Shown here piece by piece: positions 9,050 through 18,107 of a stretch of DNA of 64,000 bases. Location of the stretch: the NCBI RefSeq assembly GCF_009002475.1, contig NZ_AP019860.1, positions 7,640,501 through 7,704,500 of the forward strand. The letters run 5' to 3'. The position numbers and the translations under genes are program-made. A model generated the notes under the pieces. It was not told where the DNA came from and did no database searches. It saw only the letters and a program-made list of their open reading frames with translations. Numbering within the stretch: position 1 is the first letter of the stretch; every line of letters begins with the position of its first letter. This stretch comes from Candidatus Uabimicrobium amorphum. GTDB lineage: Bacteria; Planctomycetota; Uabimicrobiia; Uabimicrobiales; Uabimicrobiaceae.

Positions 9050-9868
9050 TTATCTTGCGTAGAAGAAAACGATTGTGAACAAAGAGTTCACCGCAATAAT
9101 AGATACAATAGCGTGAACAACCGAGTTTGTGGTTTCACGCCCCACACCTTCCGCTCCCCCAGAAATGCAAAAGCCTCGGTAACATCCTATCATGGTAATG
9201 ATGATGGCAAAGGAAAAACATTTTCGTATCCCTACCCAAATATGAGTTAAAGACATCACCTTCACAGTCTGTGCGTAGTAATCCCCAAAAGGAATGCCTA
9301 GCAGTCCACATCCGACAAAAAAACCTGCAGCAATCCCCACTAAGTCTCCAATTAAGACAAGCGCAGGTAGACCAATTAACATCGCCACCATTTTTGGCAT
9401 CACCAAAATCTGAATGGGATCGATCCCCATAGCTTTCAGAGCTGTAAGCTCTTCCGTAACCAACATGGTTCCAATTTCCGAGGTAGTGGAAGATCCAGTG
9501 CGACCAGCAATGATAATGGAAATCAATATAGGCCCTATTTCACGCGAAAGCGAAATTCCCACAAGGTTAGCGATATAAAGACTTGCGCCAAATCGTTCGA
9601 GTTGTTTCGCAGCTTGTAAAGCAAGGATAGTTCCCAATAAGAAGGCCATTAGGATTACGATAGGTAAAGCATCAAAAGCTATTTTCTTTAATTGTGCGAC
9701 AATATATTTGGCTTTCGATTTTTTGGTAAAAGGTAAGGCTGAAGGTACATATAAACACGTTTGCCAAAATAAAATTCCCAGTCCACCAATGTATTCTAAA
9801 AATTTGGTGATGGGAAGAAAAATCGCTTTCATTACTCCTAGAAGATAGAGTAGTATGCGATGCATCAT
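9050..9868 (-). CDS. mlaE: MlaE family ABC transporter permease
   Basis: This 272-residue integral membrane protein is the permease of the MCE lipid transporter. Typical features are an N-terminal amphipathic segment, several membrane helices, the EIG-containing coupling region GRTGSSTTSEIGTMLVTEEL, and the following ALKAMGIDPIQILVMPK. It dimerises and pairs with the MlaF ATPase and the MCE ring. The ATG at 9868 overlaps the end of the upstream nuclease-like gene by four bases (ATGA), so expression is coupled to it. The length is normal for the family. Confidence 0.95.
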   Translation of the reverse strand: MMHRILLYLLGVMKAIFLPITKFLEYIGGLGILFWQTCLYVPSALPFTKKSKAKYIVAQLKKIAFDALPIVILMAFLLGTILALQAAKQLERFGASLYIANLVGISLSREIGPILISIIIAGRTGSSTTSEIGTMLVTEELTALKAMGIDPIQILVMPKMVAMLIGLPALVLIGDLVGIAAGFFVGCGLLGIPFGDYYAQTVKVMSLTHIWVGIRKCFSFAIIITMIGCYRGFCISGGAEGVGRETTNSVVHAIVSIIAVNSLFTIVFFYAR

Positions 9869-11064
9869 ATTTGTTCCTTCAAATAGAGAGAGTTTAACAT
9901 CTCAAGTATTGCCTTGGGAATAAGAACAGTCTTATAGTTGTAAACATATCTGCTGTTGTGAGACTCTGCTTTTTCTCCTACGTCGAGTTTTTCGGAAACA
10001 GCCAGCAAAATGTTTTTCTCCTGCATATCCATTTGCAATCTCTTTTGCAGAGCTGACTTGCGCCAAAAGCCAAATATTTCCAGGTAAACAACAATGCCTT
10101 TTGTTTTGTGCGTAAAGACATAGTCTGGTATACAGATTTGCTGCGACTCCATCTCAATGTAATCTGGATGAGAAGAAATGTCCCATTCACTTTGCAGTGC
10201 TGAAAATCGTTCGAGAAAAATTTTTACTTCTTCTGGAATAAACATTCCCGTATCGGGGTAATGTGAGTATAAATTCTGTTTGTGATCGACGCGAAATATT
10301 TTTGTTTTTTTTTTCCAAGCAACTTGGGTGCGAAGTTGCCAACGATCACAAAGTAGTAGAGCTGGAAAAAACAATGCCATTTGTAGGCCATACTTTTGTG
10401 AAGAACGAAAGAGATTCATTGGTCCATCTAAGACTATCTTAAACCCGTTTTTCACATTGCCGTTAATTGTATACAACAGTTGACGAAATTTGATGGCCCG
10501 GAACAATTGACGATACCGACGTGGATCCTTATCTTTTATCGTAATTTCCAAATTATCCGCTTTCAATAAAACAGCTTGTGCCAATGCGGTATTGTAGCGG
10601 CGTAGCAAATTCTCCGCGGAAATTTCGGCAAAGTCTATCATAACGTGATTGTCTTTCAAATCAGAAAAGATAAGTTTGTCAAAATTTTCACTGGGTAAAT
10701 CTAGGTGCTCTGTCACTTGAGAAATAATTTCTTCACGTACAAAACAACCACTTTGGTGTTTTTGTGAGGCGAGGACAAAAAGTTGCTCGCGCAAAGCAAT
10801 GGGATCTTGCTCTGCAAGAAATTCAAATTCACAACGGTCTTCAAGTATTTTATAGAGTCCTCGGTTAACTATATTGTTAGAGGATTGCCCAAAACACTCT
10901 TCAAAACAGCTGTTTAATTCTCCTTTAGTTTTTCCGCGGTGGTGATTGTACATATCAATAAGTGTCACCGCAGTGTTCAATAGTGAGGAATCTGCTTCTT
11001 TTATATAGCTAGGTTTTATGTACTGTCCGTGTACTTTCGTACGCACTAAATGAGAAGTTAACAT
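9865..11064 (-). CDS. Bax1-like (DUF790) RecB-family nuclease
   Basis: This 399-residue protein resembles DUF790/Bax1, the nuclease partner of archaeal-type XPB helicase in DNA repair. The N-terminus (MLTSHLVRTKVHGQYIKP) and the central LDGPMNLFRSSQKYGLQMA match the family layout as I remember it. The C-terminal nuclease core has PDYVFTH (Asp314) and YLEIFGFW (Glu329), which fit the family IPDF...EIVGFW motif. No XPB helicase gene is in the window. It is the first gene of the mla operon and overlaps mlaE by four bases, an unexpected context. The upstream 276 bases should hold the operon promoter. Function is inferred from family; substrate is unknown. Confidence 0.8.
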   Translation of the reverse strand: MLTSHLVRTKVHGQYIKPSYIKEADSSLLNTAVTLIDMYNHHRGKTKGELNSCFEECFGQSSNNIVNRGLYKILEDRCEFEFLAEQDPIALREQLFVLASQKHQSGCFVREEIISQVTEHLDLPSENFDKLIFSDLKDNHVMIDFAEISAENLLRRYNTALAQAVLLKADNLEITIKDKDPRRYRQLFRAIKFRQLLYTINGNVKNGFKIVLDGPMNLFRSSQKYGLQMALFFPALLLCDRWQLRTQVAWKKKTKIFRVDHKQNLYSHYPDTGMFIPEEVKIFLERFSALQSEWDISSHPDYIEMESQQICIPDYVFTHKTKGIVVYLEIFGFWRKSALQKRLQMDMQEKNILLAVSEKLDVGEKAESHNSRYVYNYKTVLIPKAILEMLNSLYLKEQI

Positions 11065-11340
11065 GAGATCTCTTATTTTTTTTATAATTTGCTTGAATTT
11101 GTTTTATAGTAACAATAAGATTTAACTTTCGCAACGAAGAATTCTTATTATTCGTACGTTTGTCCTGTCATTTCGCATACATTATGCATTATCAAAACAT
11201 ATCGTTACACAATTCCAACTGTATTTTTGATGGTGCTATTTGCGAAGATAAAAGCACACTAAGACATTTAGAATGTGTGACTTTTCGAACTAACGTTGTA
11301 GGCCCCCCTGCCCAACACCTTGAAAATTGAGGTACTAAAG
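11065..11340. other. divergent intergenic region with a small upstream ORF
   Basis: These 276 bases separate the minus-strand mla operon from the plus-strand acyl-CoA genes and should contain both promoters; no strong consensus pair was found. The plus strand has a 48-codon frame (ATG 11184 to TGA 11330) whose first codons read M-H-Y-Q-N-I-S-L, close to the M-D-Y-Q-N-I-Q-L start of the next gene. It ends just before the ribosome site (GAGG, 11329-11332). It may be a leader peptide, a partial duplication or chance. A hairpin with AAAAG/CTTTT outer arms lies around 11250-11285. Confidence 0.4.
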
Positions 11341-12126
11341 ATGGATTACCAGAACATTCAACTAACCATGGAAGACTCCATAGCATATTTGATGTTAAAT
11401 AGACCCAATGTGTGCAATGCGTTCAATGCGCAGTTGATTTCCGAGGTTCGAGGTGCGATACAAAAAATTAAAAACTCTCACATACGCGTGCTGGTTATTT
11501 GTGCGGCAGGGAAACATTTTTGTGCAGGGGGAGATCTTCAGTGGATGAAAGACGCACAGCATGCCGATTACCAAAAAAACTATGACGACATGTATGAGAT
11601 TTCTTGCATGTTTGACGATATTTACAGCATAGAAATCCCAACCATTGCCAAAGTTCAAGGTGCTGCCATTGGAGGTGGTGTTGGCTTTGTCGCGGCATGC
11701 GATATTGCTATTTGTTCTACAGAAGCTGTATTTTCTCTTTCTGAGGCAAAGGCAGGTCTTGTACCTGCATGTACAACCGCGTATCTATTGCATAAAATAC
11801 CACCCACTTACTTACGTAGGTATTTTATTACGGGAGAAAAAATAAACGCTCAGACAGCACATGCCATTGGTTTAGTGAGTGAGGTATGCGAATTCGAAAA
11901 CCTTACGGGCCAAATAGCGTTGTTGTGCGATCACATTTTACAGTGTGGCCCAAATGCAACCCAAATGGCCAAAGCGCTGTTACGTGATGTCCCCAATATG
12001 AGCTACGCAGAGTTTTTGGTGCACGGTGCAAAAACTGTTGCCAAAATGAGAATGAGTGACGAAGGACGAGAAGGTTTTCAAGCCTTTCTCGAAAAAAGAA
12101 AGCCTCATTGGAGAATAGAAAATTAG
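11341..12126 (+). CDS. enoyl-CoA hydratase/isomerase (methylglutaconyl-CoA hydratase-like)
   Basis: This 261-residue crotonase-fold enzyme has oxyanion-hole segments HFCAGGDLQWMK and GAAIGGGVGFVAACDIAI, and a catalytic Glu in FSLSEAKAGLVPA. The DLQWMK motif and the neighbouring biotin carboxylase suggest the leucine-degradation branch (3-methylglutaconyl-CoA hydratase, LiuC type), but a general beta-oxidation role cannot be excluded. ATG at 11341 is chosen because GAGG lies eight bases upstream; an upstream TTG at 11320 would add seven residues and has no ribosome site. It starts a three-gene set with biotin carboxylase and GcvH. Confidence 0.88.
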   Translation: MDYQNIQLTMEDSIAYLMLNRPNVCNAFNAQLISEVRGAIQKIKNSHIRVLVICAAGKHFCAGGDLQWMKDAQHADYQKNYDDMYEISCMFDDIYSIEIPTIAKVQGAAIGGGVGFVAACDIAICSTEAVFSLSEAKAGLVPACTTAYLLHKIPPTYLRRYFITGEKINAQTAHAIGLVSEVCEFENLTGQIALLCDHILQCGPNATQMAKALLRDVPNMSYAEFLVHGAKTVAKMRMSDEGREGFQAFLEKRKPHWRIEN

Positions 12127-12160
12127 AGAATGTGGCGTATCTTAGATCTGGAAAAATTTT

Positions 12161-13492
12161 ATGTTTAGAAAAATATTGATAGCCAACCGCGGAGAAATAG
12201 CTTGCCGTGTTATACGTTCTTGTCATGAGCTAGGAGTCAAAACTGTCGCAGTATATTCTACAGCAGACAAAGATTCGCCTCATGTTTCTTTGGCCGACGA
12301 ATCAATATGTATTGGTCGTGCACAAAGCAGTAAAAGCTATTTAAATATGGAAACAATTTTACAAGCTGCAATACAAATGGAGTGTCAGGCAATACATCCA
12401 GGTTATGGATTTCTGTCAGAAAATAGCGTATTTGCAGAGCTATGTAGCCAATACAATATAAGTTTTATTGGACCTTTGGCAAATACAATCATGAAAATGG
12501 GAGACAAAAACGAAGCGCGAACAACCATGAGCTCTATGGGGGTAGATGTTATTCCTGGCTCAAAAAGTATCGTCACCAAACCTGAAGAAGAAGCCCAAGA
12601 GATTGGATTTCCGTTGTTACTAAAAGCGGTTGCCGGTGGTGGTGGAAAGGGTATGCGCATTTGTAAAACTCCCCAAGATTTACTTGTTCAGTTTAAAGAA
12701 GCATCTCTTGAAGCAGAAAAGGCATTTGCCAACTCTGACATCTATTTCGAAAAGTACATAACTGGTGGTAAACACATTGAATTTCAGATACTTGCCGATC
12801 ATTATGGCAATGTCATTCATTTAGGGGAGCGCGAGTGCTCCGTTCAACGTAACCACCAAAAACTCATTGAAGAGTCACCTTCCCCCGTAATTTCAGACGA
12901 TAAACGCGCGGAAATCGGTAGTAAGCTCACACATGCTCTACAAAAAATCGGTTACCGCAATGCGGGAACGATGGAGTTACTTATGGATGGGGATAATTTG
13001 TACTTTATGGAAATGAACACCCGTTTGCAAGTCGAACATCCCGTCACAGAAATGGTAACAGGTACGAACATTGTAAACGAACAACTGAAAATAGCCGCTA
13101 ACCACAAACTCTCCATCCAACAGTCCGACGTAAAAATACAAGGGCATGCGATTGAATGCCGCATTAATGCGGAAGACCCTCAACAAAAATTTAAACCATG
13201 CCCAGGAAAAATCACCAAATTTGTACCACCTGAACTTTCTGAAAAAGTGCGCCTGGATACTCACGTAAAAGAAGGTTATGAGGTTCCGGTCTTCTACGAT
13301 TCCATGATCGCCAAATTGATTGTACATGGTACAGATCGCCAAGATGCTATTGCGACAATGAAGAAAGCACTACAGGCTTTTGAAATTGAAGGAGTAAAAA
13401 CAACTATTCCACTGCTTCTATCGATCATTGAAAATGAAGAGTTTATTTCTGGGAATTATACTACGCAATTTTTAGAAAATTTATTAGATTAG
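12161..13492 (+). CDS. accC: biotin carboxylase subunit (AccC-like)
   Basis: This 443-residue ATP-grasp enzyme carboxylates biotin on a carrier protein. It starts MFRKILIANRGEIACRVIR and has the glycine-rich loop AVAGGGGKGMR, the bicarbonate/biotin-site region HIEFQILAD with ERECSVQRNHQK, and MEMNTRLQVEHPVTEM. The length is that of a free AccC; no biotinyl carrier domain is attached. It may serve acetyl-CoA carboxylase or, given the hydratase next to it, a methylcrotonyl- or propionyl-type carboxylase. No carboxyltransferase or carrier gene is nearby, so the acceptor is unknown. Confidence 0.93.
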   Translation: MFRKILIANRGEIACRVIRSCHELGVKTVAVYSTADKDSPHVSLADESICIGRAQSSKSYLNMETILQAAIQMECQAIHPGYGFLSENSVFAELCSQYNISFIGPLANTIMKMGDKNEARTTMSSMGVDVIPGSKSIVTKPEEEAQEIGFPLLLKAVAGGGGKGMRICKTPQDLLVQFKEASLEAEKAFANSDIYFEKYITGGKHIEFQILADHYGNVIHLGERECSVQRNHQKLIEESPSPVISDDKRAEIGSKLTHALQKIGYRNAGTMELLMDGDNLYFMEMNTRLQVEHPVTEMVTGTNIVNEQLKIAANHKLSIQQSDVKIQGHAIECRINAEDPQQKFKPCPGKITKFVPPELSEKVRLDTHVKEGYEVPVFYDSMIAKLIVHGTDRQDAIATMKKALQAFEIEGVKTTIPLLLSIIENEEFISGNYTTQFLENLLD

Positions 13493-13551
13493 TCTGCGAG
13501 ACAAGATATGATAAAACAATCTGTCCGCAGTATAGGTTAAGGAAATTATAA

Positions 13552-13932
13552 ATGAATCCAGAAGATTTAAAGTACAGTAAGACCCATGAGTGGGTTCAAG
13601 TGAAAGGAAAACAAGCGAGAATTGGCATCACCGCTCACGCAATTAGCGAATTAGGAGACCTGACATTCTTGGAACTAAGTGCCGAAGAAGGCGAAGTGAT
13701 CAACCAAGGTGACTCCTTCGGAGAGGTAGAATCGGTAAAAACCACAAGTGAACTGTATTCACCTATTTCGGGTAAAGTTATTGCTGTCAATGAAGATTTG
13801 GGTGACATGTTAGATGAACTAACAGATGATCCATATGAAACCGGCTGGATGATCGAAGTAGAAATAGCCACTCCTGATGAAATAGAAGAACTACTTGGCA
13901 ACGAAGCCTACGAAAAACACTGCCAAGATTAA
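13552..13932 (+). CDS. gcvH: glycine cleavage system H protein
   Basis: This 126-residue lipoyl carrier moves the aminomethyl group between the P, T and L proteins of glycine cleavage. The lipoylation site is Lys63 in EVESVKTTSELYSP, and the fold-typical GDLTFLELSAEEGEVI and YETGWMIEVE are present. Start ATG 13552 follows an AAGG site. Other gcv genes are not in the window. Its position behind biotin carboxylase is unusual; it may act as a lipoate carrier for another system, but the sequence looks like an ordinary GcvH. Confidence 0.95.
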   Translation: MNPEDLKYSKTHEWVQVKGKQARIGITAHAISELGDLTFLELSAEEGEVINQGDSFGEVESVKTTSELYSPISGKVIAVNEDLGDMLDELTDDPYETGWMIEVEIATPDEIEELLGNEAYEKHCQD

Positions 13933-13950
13933 TAAATCGCAAAGCGACAA

Positions 13951-13976
13951 CACACTCACCATACAAGGTGAGTGTG
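13951..13976 (+). terminator. hairpin after gcvH
   Basis: A perfect 10-bp stem (CACACTCACC/GGTGAGTGTG) with a six-base loop lies 18 bases after the gcvH stop. There is no T run behind it, so it may be a weak terminator or an mRNA-end stabiliser. Confidence 0.45.
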
Positions 13977-14133
13977 CAAGTAACTACTCACACAATTTCA
14001 TTCCACAACCAACCATAAACACATCAAAGTTTTTATCCCTACATAATAATTTTTTCCTCTTTTTCTCATGTGTTTGTCATATAATAGTTAGAAATACCAC
14101 GTGTAAATTCCATTACTATTTAAGGTGCACAAA

Positions 14134-15042
14134 ATGCAAACATTCATTGCAAAATGTCTTTTTATTTTTATTGCTATTACAACTTTACATTGCCAAACTC
14201 CAGAAGGAGATGGATATTTTGGCGAATATGTACCACGAGGAATGTCTCTCTCGACAACTTTTGGGGAATATCGTTATTTTCGCGATGATAGTACGATGAT
14301 GTATGTTCCTGGCGGAACCTTCACCATGGGAGACGCGAAATTTCCCAACTCACAGCCCATACAAAAAATAGAGATTTCTCACTTCTACATCGATCGTTAT
14401 GAGGTAACGGTAAGTCAATATCAACAGTTCTGCTACGCGACAGAACGCCAAATGCCCAAACAACCACCAGGAAGTAATGAGCAACATCCTGTCGTCAACG
14501 TAACATGGGAAGAAGCCAACCTCTACGCTGAGTGGGTAGGGAAAAGTCTCCCCACTGAGGCACAATGGGAAAAAGCAGCGCGTGGAGGCCATCAAATTCC
14601 GCAATGGGGTGTACAAGAAAAGCCTTTGCCGCTTTATCGAAATCCGTTGCCTATTCGCATATACACTTGGGGAAACACGCTTCCCAATGCTGCCGGACGT
14701 TATCGCTGTAACTACAGAGCCAACGACAAGTTTTCCGCAAAAGGTCGAGATGGACACGAATTCACCGCTCCTGGGGGTAAATTTGCCCAATACGAAGGTT
14801 CTGTTTACGGATGCCATGATTTATGTGGTAATGTCCAAGAATGGTGTGCGGACTTTTACGTGGGTAAACCCAAACGCAGTACCAAAGACCCTAAAGGTCC
14901 AAAAACAGGTAAAAATCGCGTAATACGCGGTGGCGGTTGGAATAGTGACTCCAAAAGAATTCGCGTAGGGTATCGTGCATTTGCGCAGCAAGATTATCGT
15001 AGCAAATCTCTGGGTTTTCGCTTGGTGAAAAATTTAGATTAA
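14134..15042 (+). CDS. SUMF1/formylglycine-generating-enzyme family lipoprotein
   Basis: This is a 302-residue exported protein. The N-terminal signal ends in TTLHCQTP, so it is probably a lipoprotein. The rest is one SUMF1 (FGE-sulfatase) domain: FTMGDAKFPNSQPIQ, HFYIDRYEVTVSQYQQF, PVVNVTWEEANLYAEWVG, LPTEAQWEKAARGG, GNVQEWCADFY, NRVIRGGGWNS and GFRLVKN. Most bacterial members are not sulfatase activators but sugar- or ligand-binding surface proteins. The usual GLYDMSGN stretch reads YGCHDLCGN, with two extra cysteines. ATG 14134 is preferred because AAGG lies upstream; a GTG at 14125 is in frame. The next gene is a Ser/Thr kinase, and this domain type often accompanies such kinases. Confidence 0.88.
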   Translation: MQTFIAKCLFIFIAITTLHCQTPEGDGYFGEYVPRGMSLSTTFGEYRYFRDDSTMMYVPGGTFTMGDAKFPNSQPIQKIEISHFYIDRYEVTVSQYQQFCYATERQMPKQPPGSNEQHPVVNVTWEEANLYAEWVGKSLPTEAQWEKAARGGHQIPQWGVQEKPLPLYRNPLPIRIYTWGNTLPNAAGRYRCNYRANDKFSAKGRDGHEFTAPGGKFAQYEGSVYGCHDLCGNVQEWCADFYVGKPKRSTKDPKGPKTGKNRVIRGGGWNSDSKRIRVGYRAFAQQDYRSKSLGFRLVKNLD

Positions 15043-15091
15043 AAACTTTTACATACATCTAACTGGTAGGACATTTGGGAAATAAGGTTTC

Positions 15092-17698
15092 ATGGAAAAA
15101 TACACAATCTTAAACCAAATCGGTCAAGGCGGAATGGGATCGGTCTATAAAGCGAAAGATGCATCCGGCCGAGTCGTTGCTCTCAAGGTACTAAAACCAC
15201 AAGCGCAGCAAGATGAAAAATCTATTAAGCGCTTCCTTAACGAGGGTAAAGCCATCGCCAAATTACGTCATGCGAACATTGTCGAAATTTACCATGTCGA
15301 CATGAAAAATGGAAAACCGTTCTTGGCGATGGAGTATGTAGAGGGACAGACTTGGGAAGATTTAATCAAAAACAACGAATTATCTCTAAAACAATCTCTA
15401 AAAATACTCAGCAAAGTTCTTGTAGCAATGGACTACATCCACAGAGAGGGAATTATCCATCGCGATTTAAAACCGAGTAATATCATGATAGATCTTGACG
15501 GCGAACCGCGGATTATGGACTTTGGCCTTGCCAAAATCATGGATAGTGATGACAAACTCACAAAAACAGGAGAGGTTCTCGGAACACCACTGTATATGCC
15601 TCCCGAGCAATTTAAAGGCAAGGGAATTGATCATCGTAGCGATTTGTATACGTTAGGTGTTATGTTATATGAAATTTGTACCAAGGTGCACCCTTTTGCC
15701 GGAAAAACAACGGCACATACGATTACGCGAATTATTATGGAAACCCCGCCACCTCCTCACGAAATAAATCCAGATATACCACATTTTTTGAGTGAGGTTT
15801 GCTTGAAAGCCATAAACAAAGACAAGGGGTTGCGTTATCAAAGTGCAAAGAGTTTTGCCCGAGCGTTGAAAGTAAATAAACGCCCACGCAAAACTTCCGC
15901 AAATAACTTCAAATTAACCGCAACAACCGCAGCTGTAGTTATTACCGTGAGTATAGCATTGCTATTGGTATTTTCCCATGGCAAAAGCTCCACAAAACAA
16001 GTGAGCAAAACGCCTAATGACAAAGACATTCTCACATCCCAGAAAACACGTGCTGTCTCGTCTCAAGCCAAAAAGTTCTTTGAAAATAGTTTACAATCTT
16101 TCGATAAACGCGATTACAACACCGCAAGGGATTTTCTAGAAAAAGCCATCGCCTTACACCCCAATTACGCTATTTTCCAAGTGCAAAAGGCCAAAATGTA
16201 TTTTTTAGGACATGGCTACGAGGAAAATGACAAAAAGTGCCTACAAATTATAAAAAAACATTATAAAAATTTACAAAAACTCAACGACGGATACGCATAC
16301 TACCTCTGTGCCATGACACAATACTATGGATTAGGCGGACAACGAGATATCGCTTTAGCGGAAAAATTTTTCTTAAAAGGTGCACGTGCTAGGGTAAACC
16401 GTTGTTATCGTTTTTTAAGCGACATGTACTTCAACGATCCACAAAAATCGACAACATTGTTTCGAGAATTTGCCAAAACCAATGATGTACATGCAATGCT
16501 TTACCTGGCACGTTCTCTAGTACTAACCAGCAACTACAAAAGTGCAAAACTCTGGTTGGTAAAAGCACGAAATATAAATAAACGCTTCACCACCGACCAG
16601 TGTGCTATTTTCGCGTTTCAAAATGCCAAGCAAAAAACAGGGGCTCCTATCAAATTATTCCTAGACTTTGCCTTGCAACAATATCCAGATGATCCATTCT
16701 ATTTGGCATTAAAAAGTAGGTTTACCAAAACAGGTCAAATTTACAAGAAAGACCCTGTCCTTGCCAAACAACTCGCGCAACGTGTTCAGCAAACGATAGA
16801 CACGAAGTCATATCGTACAATATATTCTTTAACGGCCTATGCATGGCTAAACGAAAGAATACTGAGTAACTTAAGTAATGCCCGAGAACTTTATTTGCAA
16901 GCCATTCAAGCGGCAAAATACATCGAAGATCGCCCATATTTTTTCTATGTAAACATGATGTGGGGGGCAAATGATTACAACGTAATCGCAAAAAGTGCAA
17001 CCATATCCTACAAGAATTTGGTTGCGCATATGGAAAAAGCAATATACTACGATACACGGCTGTGCGTCCGTTTGGGTTTAGCTTATTTCAAAGGCGTTGG
17101 CGTCAAACAAAATACACAAAGGGCGATTGAAGTATGGAAGATCGCAGCAAAAGCGCAAAGAAATGCCGGAGCGATCCTACATTTAGGACAAATTTACCTG
17201 TGGCAAGATGAAGGTGTCGCGACAAATTTAAAGACCGCAACCCACTACTTTTCACAACTACAAAGGACTGACACTAAACAACGCGCAAGATTACAAGTAA
17301 TTTGGTATAAAATCCATAAAATGCCGTATGACTTGTCATGGCAAAAATATACGCAAGAAATCAAAACGATGAATTTTTTAAGAGCATCGACAGTTCTTAA
17401 ATTTATCCAAGCCAAAAAAGCGATCGCAACCGGTAATACACAAAGAGCTATCAACTTACTAGAAAATTTATATGCAAAAGAAAAACAAAAACCCATGCGC
17501 ACATACCGTTATTCGTACTATACTATTCCTATAAAGCGCGATTTAGCGATTGCATACAAAAAGCAAGGCAAAACCAAAAAGGCGATTGAGATAATGGAGA
17601 GCGCCATTGCAATGTATAAAAAGGCAAGTATCCTTTATATTGTCTCGCCTGAAATGCAAAAACAATGTAAATCAATATTAACAACATGGAAAAAATAA
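15092..17698 (+). CDS. membrane Ser/Thr protein kinase with Sel1/TPR-like repeats
   Basis: This 868-residue Hanks-type kinase has a cytosolic catalytic domain at residues 1-262: glycine loop GQGGMGSVY, Lys32 (VALKVL), HRDLKPSN with Asp125, DFG 143-145, and activation segment VLGTPLYMPPEQ. One membrane helix spans about residues 274-294. The outer 570 residues are helical repeats, including Sel1-like units such as YYLCAMTQYYGLGGQRDIAL and RLGLAYFKGVGVKQNTQRAI. The design suggests a receptor kinase with an external protein-binding superhelix. All catalytic residues are present. The substrate is unknown. Confidence 0.95.
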   Translation: MEKYTILNQIGQGGMGSVYKAKDASGRVVALKVLKPQAQQDEKSIKRFLNEGKAIAKLRHANIVEIYHVDMKNGKPFLAMEYVEGQTWEDLIKNNELSLKQSLKILSKVLVAMDYIHREGIIHRDLKPSNIMIDLDGEPRIMDFGLAKIMDSDDKLTKTGEVLGTPLYMPPEQFKGKGIDHRSDLYTLGVMLYEICTKVHPFAGKTTAHTITRIIMETPPPPHEINPDIPHFLSEVCLKAINKDKGLRYQSAKSFARALKVNKRPRKTSANNFKLTATTAAVVITVSIALLLVFSHGKSSTKQVSKTPNDKDILTSQKTRAVSSQAKKFFENSLQSFDKRDYNTARDFLEKAIALHPNYAIFQVQKAKMYFLGHGYEENDKKCLQIIKKHYKNLQKLNDGYAYYLCAMTQYYGLGGQRDIALAEKFFLKGARARVNRCYRFLSDMYFNDPQKSTTLFREFAKTNDVHAMLYLARSLVLTSNYKSAKLWLVKARNINKRFTTDQCAIFAFQNAKQKTGAPIKLFLDFALQQYPDDPFYLALKSRFTKTGQIYKKDPVLAKQLAQRVQQTIDTKSYRTIYSLTAYAWLNERILSNLSNARELYLQAIQAAKYIEDRPYFFYVNMMWGANDYNVIAKSATISYKNLVAHMEKAIYYDTRLCVRLGLAYFKGVGVKQNTQRAIEVWKIAAKAQRNAGAILHLGQIYLWQDEGVATNLKTATHYFSQLQRTDTKQRARLQVIWYKIHKMPYDLSWQKYTQEIKTMNFLRASTVLKFIQAKKAIATGNTQRAINLLENLYAKEKQKPMRTYRYSYYTIPIKRDLAIAYKKQGKTKKAIEIMESAIAMYKKASILYIVSPEMQKQCKSILTTWKK

Positions 17699-17712
17699 CA
17701 AGGAGTAACACA

Positions 17713-18021
17713 ATGGCTTACGATGCCTCAGGCAAAAAAGTGGTGTGGGCCCTAGCAATAGGTCTTCTCATTATGATGCCCGTTGTTTTTATAAACATCA
17801 CTGATAGAGAACAACAACAACAAGCCGACGCCAAAATTCATGGATTGATAGAAGAACAATATATTATAGTACGCAAAGAAATAGACACCTACATAGAAAA
17901 ACAAGAGTACGAGTTAGCCGTAGAGCGCTGGAAAAAGTTCTTGAAAAAGTTTTCATACCGCAATCAATATAAGAAGCAAATTGTCGCGGAAATCAAAGAG
18001 TTGCAGCGAAAAATAAAATAG
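17713..18021 (+). CDS. small single-pass membrane protein
   Basis: This 102-residue protein has one N-terminal membrane helix (about residues 10-28, VVWALAIGLLIMMPVVFIN) followed by a charged, helical domain rich in Lys, Glu and Gln. ATG 17713 is supported by an AAGGAG site six bases upstream; an upstream ATG at 17686 would lie inside the kinase gene and lacks such a site. It starts 15 bases after the kinase gene and is likely co-transcribed. The segment KQEYELAVERWKKFLKKF is TPR-like. No family is recognised; a partner of the kinase is possible but unproven. Confidence 0.75.
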   Translation: MAYDASGKKVVWALAIGLLIMMPVVFINITDREQQQQADAKIHGLIEEQYIIVRKEIDTYIEKQEYELAVERWKKFLKKFSYRNQYKKQIVAEIKELQRKIK

Positions 18022-18107
18022 ATAATGATACTGTGATCCCGACTCGTACCAGTAATTGAAAAAACGTTTTGATTCCGAAGTTCTCTGGAACTACAAAACT
18101 TCCTTAT

